From CAYNJY01 sp964397755 (lineage in GTDB: Bacteria > Patescibacteriota > Microgenomatia > UBA10105 > UBA927), in NCBI GenBank assembly GCA_964397755.1, contig CAYNJY010000002.1, positions 1 to 64,000 of the forward strand: a stretch of 64,000 bases of DNA, written 5' to 3'. The position numbers and the translations under genes were made by a program. The first letter of the stretch is position 1. Each line of letters begins with the position of its first letter. The notes below the pieces were generated by a model that worked only from the letters and a program-made list of their open reading frames with translations, did no database searches and had not been told where the DNA came from. Positions 1-6,597 of the stretch are shown here, piece by piece.

Positions 1-180
1 CGCGCCCTTCGATTGCACTCAGGGTAAACGCGAAACATCCTTCGATGGTGAGTCCTTCGACAAGCTCAGGATAAAGGGGCACATTCGGCAAGTTTACAGT
101 GAGCGCAGTCGAACTGCTCAGTGTAAAGGCGCCGCGCCGGCTTGTCCCGAGTGCAGTCGAGGGGAGCAAGCGAGGCCGAA
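1..180. repeat. Cluster of short REP-like repeats (TTCGACTGCGCTCAGG type)
   Basis: At least four diverged copies of one short motif, in both orientations, fill the first 180 bases. Copies are seen near 7-28 (CCTTCGATTGCACTCAGGGT), 50-72 (TCCTTCGACAAGCTCAGGAT), about 100-120 in reverse (GCGCAGTCGAA) and about 145-165 in reverse (CCGAGTGCAGTCGAGGGG). The 23-nt copy at 50-72 recurs without change at 23606-23628. No convincing gene lies in 1-280, and the short antisense reading frame there only reads through the repeats. Confidence 0.75.
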
Positions 181-283
181 GGCCGAGCTAATCAAATGAA
201 GTCCGACATTTTTTGTAAACGGCCAGCCGAGGTACGCGTTCCGCGATTTGTTATAATGTGACACAAAGAGGTGAGAACGATAT

Positions 284-469
284 ATGAAGTATGATTGGGA
301 CTGGATAACGAAGGTGATGGTAATTAGCGGCGCCATCAACTGGGGGCTTATCGGGATCTTAAAACTGAACGTCATAGAAATAGTTTTTAAGGTGAATGGG
401 TTTCTTCTCGCTGCGGTCTATACATGCATTGGTCTCTCTGGTCTCTATCAGCTCTATCGCCTTACGTAG
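284..469 (+). CDS. DUF378-like small membrane protein
   Basis: This is a 61-residue protein with two hydrophobic segments (about residues 8-26 and 32-56). The SGAINWGLIGI stretch and the closing GLSGLYQLY resemble the DUF378 (YuzA-like) family of two-helix membrane proteins, whose function is not known. A TATAAT box lies at 252-257 and a GAGGTG ribosome site at 268-273, which supports the ATG at 284. It ends 15 bases before the PIG-L deacetylase gene, so the two may be co-transcribed. Confidence 0.7.
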   Translation: MKYDWDWITKVMVISGAINWGLIGILKLNVIEIVFKVNGFLLAAVYTCIGLSGLYQLYRLT

Positions 470-484
470 CAGAAAGATTAGTCC

Positions 485-1330
485 ATGAAGAGAATGCTTC
501 TGATATTTGCACACCCGGACGATGAGTCGTTTAGCTGCGGCGGGACAGTTCCAAAGTACGTGCGCGCCGGTTGGCAAGTCGACCTTATCTGCGCAACGAA
601 CGGTGAGGATGGTTCCGTAGGTCCGTACACGAATGCCACGGCTGATACACTCGGCAGTATCCGCCAGAAAGAGCTTGAAAAAGCGGCAGAGACACTGGGG
701 ATTTCTTCGGTCACGTTCCTCGAGTACCCCGATGGAGCCTTATCGGTTCAGAATCCGGGAGAGTTAGAAGATAAAATTTTTCGGAAAATGATTGAGGTGA
801 CCCCGCGGGTTGTCATCACATTTGAACCGAGGGGGATAAGCAACCACCCGGATCACATGAGGCTTTCTACCGCCACAACGTTTGCATTCCAAAAGTACGC
901 GGCATCCATTACAGAAGTGCAAACCAAGAAGATGAGTATAGCCAATCCTCCGCGACACGCTCGCGAGAGATGGAAGATCCCGTTTGCAGACACGGTGGCG
1001 CACGGGAAAGAACCCAAACTCTACTACGCCTCTTTACCGGACAGCGCTGTCCGGTACCTGGTACGCGCCAAGGTTATCCCCAAGGAGTCGTTTGGCAAGC
1101 CGTGGGTGGGAGTGCCGGACGACGAGGTGACGACCGTGATAGACGTTCGGCGCTTTACTTCAACGAAAAAGAAAGCACTTCTCTCCCACGTAACCCAGAC
1201 GCGCGACGTAGAAAAGTTTTACGCCCTCGCCTCACACCCACTCGCATCCACCGAGTACTTTGTTCTTCGGATGCAGGGAACAACCGAAGTATTTATGGGA
1301 AAGCACGATCGGGTCTCCGGTCGACTCTAA
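485..1330 (+). CDS. PIG-L/LmbE family zinc-dependent deacetylase
   Basis: The 281-residue protein starts with a short beta strand leading into AHPDDE (residues 9-14), the zinc and catalytic motif of the PIG-L/LmbE family. The matching HPDH lies at 121-124. Family members remove N-acetyl groups from sugars such as GlcNAc-PI, GlcNAc-Ins-type thiol precursors or antibiotic intermediates. The substrate here cannot be told from sequence. It is probably cytoplasmic, as no signal peptide is visible. It follows the small membrane protein and precedes the SUF promoter, with no clear functional link to either. Confidence 0.88.
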   Translation: MKRMLLIFAHPDDESFSCGGTVPKYVRAGWQVDLICATNGEDGSVGPYTNATADTLGSIRQKELEKAAETLGISSVTFLEYPDGALSVQNPGELEDKIFRKMIEVTPRVVITFEPRGISNHPDHMRLSTATTFAFQKYAASITEVQTKKMSIANPPRHARERWKIPFADTVAHGKEPKLYYASLPDSAVRYLVRAKVIPKESFGKPWVGVPDDEVTTVIDVRRFTSTKKKALLSHVTQTRDVEKFYALASHPLASTEYFVLRMQGTTEVFMGKHDRVSGRL

Positions 1331-1344
1331 GAGGCTTCAATTCC

Positions 1345-1373
1345 TTGACGACCCCAGGTTTCCCGTGTACACT
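1345..1373 (+). promoter_or_regulatory. Sigma70-type promoter of the SUF operon
   Basis: TTGACG at 1345-1350 and TACACT at 1368-1373 are separated by 17 bases. This predicts a transcript start near 1380, 28 bases before sufC. The site lies between the PIG-L stop and sufC. The segment just downstream has several GTAC repeats that might bind a regulator, but no known operator is recognised. Confidence 0.6.
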
Positions 1374-1407
1374 GGACGTACTCTGTACGATAGCCTCACG
1401 TCCACGC

Positions 1408-2283
1408 ATGTCCAAAACCAAGACTCTGAACGTCGTAAGCCTCCACGTATCGGTTGACAAAAAGCCGATCCTCAGGGGCGTCTCACTCACCATTGAAGCC
1501 GGAAAGATTTACGCTGTCATGGGGCCGAACGGAAGCGGCAAGTCGACGCTCGCGTATGCGCTCATGGGACATCCGAGTTACTCCGTAACTCTGAATGATC
1601 AAATCCGACCAATCAGTCCAATCCGACCCACGAATGAAGAAAAGAATGGAAAAAATAACGGAATGGGAATATGGCTGGGAAACAAAAATCTAATTGCTTT
1701 GCCTACGGAGGAGCGAGCGAAGATGGGGCTGTTTCTTGCTTTGCAATCGCCGATTGCGATTCCGGGGGTGAGCGTTGTAAACCTTTTGCGTACCGCCTAT
1801 CAAGATATTCATGGAGTTTCTTCCAATGGAGGCCGAGAACGGGTTCAGAATCCGATTTTGGCGCGGCGCTGGCGGGCGGCAGACCTGAGCTTGTTGGAGT
1901 TTACCAACCAACTGAATGAATATGCGCGGCTATTACACGTAGACGAATCGTTTTTGAGCCGTGGCATTCATGACGGGTTTTCCGGAGGAGAAAAGAAAAA
2001 GATAGAGATGCTTCAAGCGCTTGTTCTCCGACCTCGGTTTGCTATTTTTGATGAAGTTGATACCGGATTGGATATTGACGCGATCAAGGCAGTTGCGGGC
2101 GGCATCGACATACTCCGGAAGCGAGGAACCGGGATAGTTCTCATCACGCACTACCAACGAATCCTTCGCTACGTGCAGCCTGACTACGTTCATGTGCTTG
2201 TGGGAGGGAGGATAGTTGAAAGTGGAACAGCAAGGCTTGCAACGAAGATAGAAGAAAGAGGATACAAAGAGTATATTCATTGA
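1408..2283 (+). CDS. sufC: Fe-S cluster assembly ATPase SufC
   Basis: SufC is the ABC-type ATPase that drives the SufBCD scaffold for Fe-S cluster assembly in the cytoplasm. The 291-residue product has Walker A GPNGSGKST (39-47), the Q-loop at Q113, the signature FSGGEKK (191-197), Walker B with DEVDTGLD (about 215-222) and H248. The reading frame is open upstream to 970, but the ATG at 1408 gives the normal SufC N-terminus and follows the promoter. The protein is about 40 residues longer than E. coli SufC. Part of the excess is an insert at about 64-90, encoded by a degenerate repeat (AATCCGACC at 1602 and again near 1620). sufB follows after 24 bases. Confidence 0.93.
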   Translation: MSKTKTLNVVSLHVSVDKKPILRGVSLTIEAGKIYAVMGPNGSGKSTLAYALMGHPSYSVTLNDQIRPISPIRPTNEEKNGKNNGMGIWLGNKNLIALPTEERAKMGLFLALQSPIAIPGVSVVNLLRTAYQDIHGVSSNGGRERVQNPILARRWRAADLSLLEFTNQLNEYARLLHVDESFLSRGIHDGFSGGEKKKIEMLQALVLRPRFAIFDEVDTGLDIDAIKAVAGGIDILRKRGTGIVLITHYQRILRYVQPDYVHVLVGGRIVESGTARLATKIEERGYKEYIH

Positions 2284-2307
2284 TTCATGGTTCCGAAGTA
2301 AACTCTT

Positions 2308-3708
2308 ATGACGCAGCTACGGCCATTAGTTAACGGGACATATAAATACGGCTTCCACAAGCCGGAAAACTACGTATTTAAATCCAAGAAAGGCCTAGAT
2401 GAAGAGGTGGTTGAGCAAATCAGTTGGCACAAAAACGAGCCGGACTGGATGAGAGAGTTTCGGCTACGGAGTCTTGCGATGTTTGGGAGGAAGCCGCTTC
2501 CTACTTGGGGCGCAGATCTTTCGACCATCGATTTTGACTCTATCTTCTACTACATCAAACCTACCGAGAAAAAAGTTTCTTCGTGGAAAGACTTGCCCAC
2601 AGAAATCCGCGATACGTATGATAAAATTGGTATACCAGAAGCTGAAAAGAAGTTTCTCGCAGGAGTATCAGCCCAATACGAGTCAGAAGTGGTCTACAAA
2701 AGTATTAATAAGATGCTTAGTAAAAAGGGCGTCATATTCCTCGATATGGATTCAGGCCTGCGTGAGTACCCGGAGATAGTCAAGCAATACTTTGGTACAA
2801 TAATCCCTCCGCTCGATAACAAGTTTGCTGCGCTCAACAGTAGCGTTTGGTCAGGAGGCTCGTTTGTGTATGTGCCAGCGGGTGTCCATGTGGAGCTGCC
2901 ACTTCAGGCCTATTTTCGCATAAACGCAGCTAACATGGGTCAGTTTGAGCGCACCCTCATCATCGCTGAAGAGGGGAGCTATGTGCATTACGTAGAAGGG
3001 TGCACAGCTCCGGTTTACACGACTGATTCGCTTCATAGCGCTGTTGTTGAAATCATCGTGAAGAAAGGAGCGCGCGTTCGGTACACCACCATCCAGAACT
3101 GGAGCACCAACGTCTATAACCTCGTCACCAAGCGGGCAAGGGTTGAAGAGGAAGGGACGATGGAGTGGGTGGATGGAAACCTCGGCAGCAAAATAACAAT
3201 GAAGTACCCTTCGATATTTCTCACGGGTCGAAAAGCCAGAGGAGACGTGCTTTCAATCGCCTACGCGGGTCCCGGCCAGCATCTGGACGCAGGTGGCAAA
3301 GCGATTCACGTCGCACCCGAGACCACCTCGCAGATCATATCCAAATCAATCAGCCGCGGCGGCGGCAGGACATCGTACCGGGGTCTCGTTCAGGTATACC
3401 CCGGGGCGAAAAAAGTCAAAAGTAAGGTCGTGTGCGACGCTCTTCTTCTCGATGAAGCCTCGCGCTCCGACACCTACCCAACCATGAAGATTGATGAGCA
3501 GGATGTCCAGATTGAGCATGAGGCGACAGTCTCTAAGATCGGCGATGAGCAGATGTTTTACCTTGAGAGCCGTGGCATCCCAAAGGCACAAGCGCAGTCA
3601 ATGATCGTCAACGGCTTCATCGAGCCGATCGTCAAAGAGCTTCCGCTTGAATACGCAGTCGAGATGAATAGATTGATTGAACTCCAAATGGAAGGGTCTG
3701 TAGGGTAA
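2308..3708 (+). CDS. sufB: Fe-S cluster assembly scaffold SufB
   Basis: A 466-residue SufB, the main scaffold subunit of the SufBC2D complex on which new clusters form. Typical landmarks are SGGSFVYVPAGVHVELPLQ in the middle, the conserved Cys in YVEGCTAP, a second Cys in VCDALLLDE, and the C-terminal EHEATVSKIGDEQMFYLESRGI region shared by SufB and SufD. Length and motif order are those of the family. It sits directly after sufC and before a short SufD, as in many SUF operons. Confidence 0.95.
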   Translation: MTQLRPLVNGTYKYGFHKPENYVFKSKKGLDEEVVEQISWHKNEPDWMREFRLRSLAMFGRKPLPTWGADLSTIDFDSIFYYIKPTEKKVSSWKDLPTEIRDTYDKIGIPEAEKKFLAGVSAQYESEVVYKSINKMLSKKGVIFLDMDSGLREYPEIVKQYFGTIIPPLDNKFAALNSSVWSGGSFVYVPAGVHVELPLQAYFRINAANMGQFERTLIIAEEGSYVHYVEGCTAPVYTTDSLHSAVVEIIVKKGARVRYTTIQNWSTNVYNLVTKRARVEEEGTMEWVDGNLGSKITMKYPSIFLTGRKARGDVLSIAYAGPGQHLDAGGKAIHVAPETTSQIISKSISRGGGRTSYRGLVQVYPGAKKVKSKVVCDALLLDEASRSDTYPTMKIDEQDVQIEHEATVSKIGDEQMFYLESRGIPKAQAQSMIVNGFIEPIVKELPLEYAVEMNRLIELQMEGSVG

Positions 3709-3735
3709 AAGATACTACTACATGACCGATGATAC

Positions 3736-4392
3736 ATGAACCACAAGAAATCAATCGTCATATCAAATGTACAAAAAAATACCCGTCGAACGTACGTGGT
3801 GGCGCAAGGAGAAACCTTCACCCTGGTGCTGATCCTGAAACCAACGGGTACCCTTGAGGCGCGTATCAGTGTTCGTCTGGTCGGTGAAGGAGCGCATGCG
3901 AATATTCTAGGGATTGTTCTTGGGAAAGATAAAACGACGAGTGTACTCCGGACGTTGCAGCGCCATGAAGGGTTGCAGACGACCAGTAATCTGTTAGTCA
4001 AGAGTGTACTTACGGATAGTGCGACATTCCATTACGACGGAGCAATTCGAGTAGAGCGGGCAGCCCAGAAGGCAGACGCGTATCAGAGAAACGAGAATCT
4101 CCTTCTGTCGCCGCACGCTCATGCAGATAGCCGGCCATCGCTCGAGATTCTCGCCAATGACGTTCGTTGTACCCATGGAGCGACCGTTGGGAGAGTCGAT
4201 GACGAGCAGCTTTGGTACCTTGCAAGTCGAGGGATCAGGCCAGAATCAGCGAAGGGCTTACTTATTGGAGGATTTTTAGAGGGCGTTCTCTCTCGCATCC
4301 ATGATACAATAGCGCGAGAGCGAGTCCGACAGAAACTATGGAAGACTTTACGGTTGCAGCAAAAGTATCAGACATTGCCGACGGCAGCATGA
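3736..4392 (+). CDS. sufD: SufD-like scaffold protein, short form
   Basis: This 218-residue protein matches only the C-terminal beta-helix core of SufD; E. coli SufD is about 420 residues. It has the conserved PSLEILANDVRCTHGATVG segment with the Cys-Thr-His group, and DDEQLWYLASRGI near the end. It would pair with SufB as the second scaffold subunit. The N-terminal helical domain is missing, and no frame-shifted remnant of it is seen in the 27 bases after sufB, so the short form appears natural. Its last 55 bases overlap the Rieske gene. Confidence 0.85.
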   Translation: MNHKKSIVISNVQKNTRRTYVVAQGETFTLVLILKPTGTLEARISVRLVGEGAHANILGIVLGKDKTTSVLRTLQRHEGLQTTSNLLVKSVLTDSATFHYDGAIRVERAAQKADAYQRNENLLLSPHAHADSRPSLEILANDVRCTHGATVGRVDDEQLWYLASRGIRPESAKGLLIGGFLEGVLSRIHDTIARERVRQKLWKTLRLQQKYQTLPTAA

Positions 4393-4649
4393 AGACGGTT
4401 TCCGTCCGAGGAAAGTTTATTGCTATTGCGAACGTTGGTGGCCAATTCTTTGCCGTCGACGACACATGTTCGCACGCGGCGTGTTCACTCGGCAGCGAAG
4501 GCTTTCTAGAGGGAACGACAGTCACGTGTGGCTGCCACGGCGCACAATTTAACATCACAACGGGGAAAGTGCTGTCTCTTCCTGCGGTTTCCGACGTGGC
4601 CCCATACGAAGTAAAACTGGAAGCCGGAGAGATTTGGGTAAAGATATAA
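4338..4649 (+). CDS. Rieske-type [2Fe-2S] ferredoxin
   Basis: A 103-residue soluble Rieske protein. The cluster ligands are C44-S-H46 (DTCSHAACS) and C64-x-x-H67 (TCGCHGAQF), with the usual 17-residue spacing. It resembles the ferredoxin components of non-haem dioxygenases and stand-alone Rieske proteins often found in SUF operons, where they may supply electrons or act as an early cluster acceptor. The start at 4338 gives the family N-terminus although it overlaps sufD by 55 bases. A possible extended -10 box (TGATACAAT, ending 4310) lies upstream within sufD. Confidence 0.9.
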   Translation: MEDFTVAAKVSDIADGSMKTVSVRGKFIAIANVGGQFFAVDDTCSHAACSLGSEGFLEGTTVTCGCHGAQFNITTGKVLSLPAVSDVAPYEVKLEAGEIWVKI

Positions 4650-4670
4650 ACTTTTTGATAGTACCTGACG

Positions 4671-5900
4671 ATGTTTGATGCCACCAAGATTCGTAGTGAC
4701 TTTCCTCTCTTCAAGAGAAAGATAAACGGAAAACCCGTTGTCTATCTTGATTCCACGGCGACCTCGCTCAAGCCGTTGTCGGTGATCAACAAGATCAACG
4801 AGTATTACACTCGCTACACAGCCAATGTCCACCGGGGTATCTACTCTCTATCAGAAGAAGCAACGGCTGCTTATGAAGACACGCGGAAGAAGGTTGCGGC
4901 TTTTATCAACGCGCGACAGGTGGAGGAGATTATTTATACAAGGAGCACGACCGAGTCCATAAATCTCGTAGCGTACAGTTGGGGAAGAGCGAATTTGAAA
5001 CGAGGCGACGCCGTTGTTGTCACGATCATGGAGCACCACTCCAATTTTGTTCCATGGCAGCAGTTGGCTAAAGAAAAGGGTTTAGGGTTTAGGGTTTGGG
5101 GTTTAGGGAGAGAAGGGATATTAGAAACAAAAGAATTGGATAGGATTATTACTCGAAAAGTAAAATTACTCGCAATAACTGCTTTGTCAAATGTTTTAGG
5201 TACGATTAACCCCATTCAAGAGATTATAAAAACGGTGAAACGATTAAATCCAAAATGCCTCGTTCTGGTTGATGCAGCTCAAGCTGCACCCCATATGCCC
5301 ATTGACGTGCAAGCATGGGGGGCGGACTTTGTCGCTTTTTCAAGTCATAAGATGCTTGGCCCGACGGGCGTGGGAATTTTGTGGGGAAGATCGGAACTTC
5401 TGGAGGCGATGAAGCCATTCAATTTTGGCGGAGAAATGATTAGCGAAGTACACGTTGACAGAACGGTATTTAAGAAACCACCATACAAGTTTGAAGCAGG
5501 GACGCCGCACATAGCAGGTGTCATTGGTCTGGGTGCCGCTATCGATTATCTCCAGAGACTTGGGATGGAGAATGTTCGGGCCCACGAAATAGAGCTCGTT
5601 AGGTACGCAATGAAAAAACTTGACATCATTGACGATTTCATTTACTACGGACCAAGAGATAAACAGGTCAAGGCGGGGGTGTTTGCCTTTTCGATGAACG
5701 GTACACACAGTCACGACATAGCCCAAGTACTCGATAGCGAAAATATCTGCGTGCGCGCGGGCAACCACTGTGCCATGCCGCTCCATACATATCTGGGAAT
5801 CCCTTCGACCGCCCGGGCGTCGTTTTATATGTATACGACCTGGGAAGATATCGATCGACTGGTTGAGGGGTTAGAGAAAGTTCGTGAATTATTTGCCTAA
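4671..5900 (+). CDS. sufS: Cysteine desulfurase SufS
   Basis: A 409-residue class V aminotransferase-fold enzyme that uses PLP to take sulfur from cysteine for cluster assembly. The PLP lysine is K227 in FSSHKMLGPTG. The catalytic cysteine is C367 in RAGNHCAMP; group II enzymes usually read RAGHHC. Length is normal for SufS (about 406). Residues 135-147 are encoded by a TTTAGGG-like tandem repeat in a surface region after the PLP-binding EHHSN segment. The next gene, sufU, is its expected sulfur acceptor. Confidence 0.95.
   Translation: MFDATKIRSDFPLFKRKINGKPVVYLDSTATSLKPLSVINKINEYYTRYTANVHRGIYSLSEEATAAYEDTRKKVAAFINARQVEEIIYTRSTTESINLVAYSWGRANLKRGDAVVVTIMEHHSNFVPWQQLAKEKGLGFRVWGLGREGILETKELDRIITRKVKLLAITALSNVLGTINPIQEIIKTVKRLNPKCLVLVDAAQAAPHMPIDVQAWGADFVAFSSHKMLGPTGVGILWGRSELLEAMKPFNFGGEMISEVHVDRTVFKKPPYKFEAGTPHIAGVIGLGAAIDYLQRLGMENVRAHEIELVRYAMKKLDIIDDFIYYGPRDKQVKAGVFAFSMNGTHSHDIAQVLDSENICVRAGNHCAMPLHTYLGIPSTARASFYMYTTWEDIDRLVEGLEKVRELFA
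5078..5108 (+). repeat. Telomere-like 7-nt tandem repeat inside sufS
   Basis: Four copies of GGGTTTA (the third reads GGGTTTG) plus GGG run through the sufS reading frame without breaking it. Similar 7-8 nt tandem arrays occur in secA, in the ligase gene at 6958 and after the DsbA-like gene. Confidence 0.9.
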
Positions 5901-5925
5901 CGTGATACACATGTAGACATCGTGT

Positions 5926-6306
5926 ATGGATATCTATCGTCAGACAATTCTTGACCACTATAAAAATCCCCGTAACTACGGACATCTTTCTCGTCCCGAG
6001 GCAAAGTTTGAGGAGGCGAACGTGAGCTGTGGAGACCGCATTGGTATGGAGCTTACGTTTAAAATTAAGAGTGTAACGTTTAAAGTTATACAAGACATTC
6101 GTTTCCACGGTGAGGGGTGTGCGATAAGTCAAGCAAGCGCCTCGATGCTGACCGAAACGGTGAAGGGCATGAAGAGGGAAGATGTAATGGCGCTCAGTCT
6201 CGATGACGTACAGAAACTTCTTGGCACCACCCTTACTCCTTCTCGTGTGAAGTGCGCTCTCCTTCCGCTTGAGGCGATTCAGAAGGCAGTTGCGAAAGTT
6301 CGATAG
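5926..6306 (+). CDS. sufU: SufU-type Fe-S scaffold/sulfur acceptor
   Basis: A 126-residue IscU/SufU family protein. The metal or cluster ligands are C35 with D37 (SCGD), C65 (GEGCAIS) and C110 (KCALLPL). In Firmicutes, SufU is a zinc protein that accepts persulfide from SufS, and gene order just after sufS fits this role. The opening MDIYRQTILDHYKNPRN is the classic family start. A longer insertion between the second and third Cys, typical of SufU, seems to be present. Confidence 0.93.
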   Translation: MDIYRQTILDHYKNPRNYGHLSRPEAKFEEANVSCGDRIGMELTFKIKSVTFKVIQDIRFHGEGCAISQASASMLTETVKGMKREDVMALSLDDVQKLLGTTLTPSRVKCALLPLEAIQKAVAKVR

Positions 6307-6375
6307 TGTAGGATATCCTTGTTTTGTATGGACACAAACGACCCTAAAGTTGTACGCAAGATTCGGAAATTGACC

Positions 6376-6582
6376 ATGAAGATCGACCGGGATCTTTGTA
6401 TCGGCGCGGCCACGTGCGTCGCGCTTGCTCCTAAAGCCTGGGCGCTGGACGATGAAGCGAAGGCAATCATCCTCGATACGGCGAGTGAGGAATCTGATCA
6501 AGCCCTTCTTGACGCCGCGAAAGGCTGTCCGGTCATGGCGATTATCATTACTGACGAGGATGGAAAACAGATCTACCCGTGA
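6376..6582 (+). CDS. Small single-cluster ferredoxin
   Basis: From the ATG at 6376 the product is 68 residues, with Cys at positions 8 and 14 (CIGAATC) and a later Cys-Pro (GCPVMAI). This spacing fits a [3Fe-4S] or [4Fe-4S] single-cluster ferredoxin of the Thermotoga/Streptomyces type in which one ligand is replaced. It is an electron carrier, perhaps serving the SUF system or the nearby 2-oxoacid oxidoreductase. An in-frame ATG at 6328 would add 16 residues and close the gap to sufU. The later start gives the usual ferredoxin N-terminus. Confidence 0.82.
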   Translation: MKIDRDLCIGAATCVALAPKAWALDDEAKAIILDTASEESDQALLDAAKGCPVMAIIITDEDGKQIYP

Positions 6583-6597
6583 ATTGCCGGAACAAGA

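Noticed and set aside
5078..5108. TTTAGGG repeats as a sign of plant or algal contamination
   Set aside because: They lie in frame inside a complete bacterial sufS within a SUF operon, and other arrays of similar period occur in the window.
5668..6501. 277-codon antisense frame across sufS, sufU and the ferredoxin
   Set aside because: It overlaps three clear genes of the SUF operon and matches no known family.
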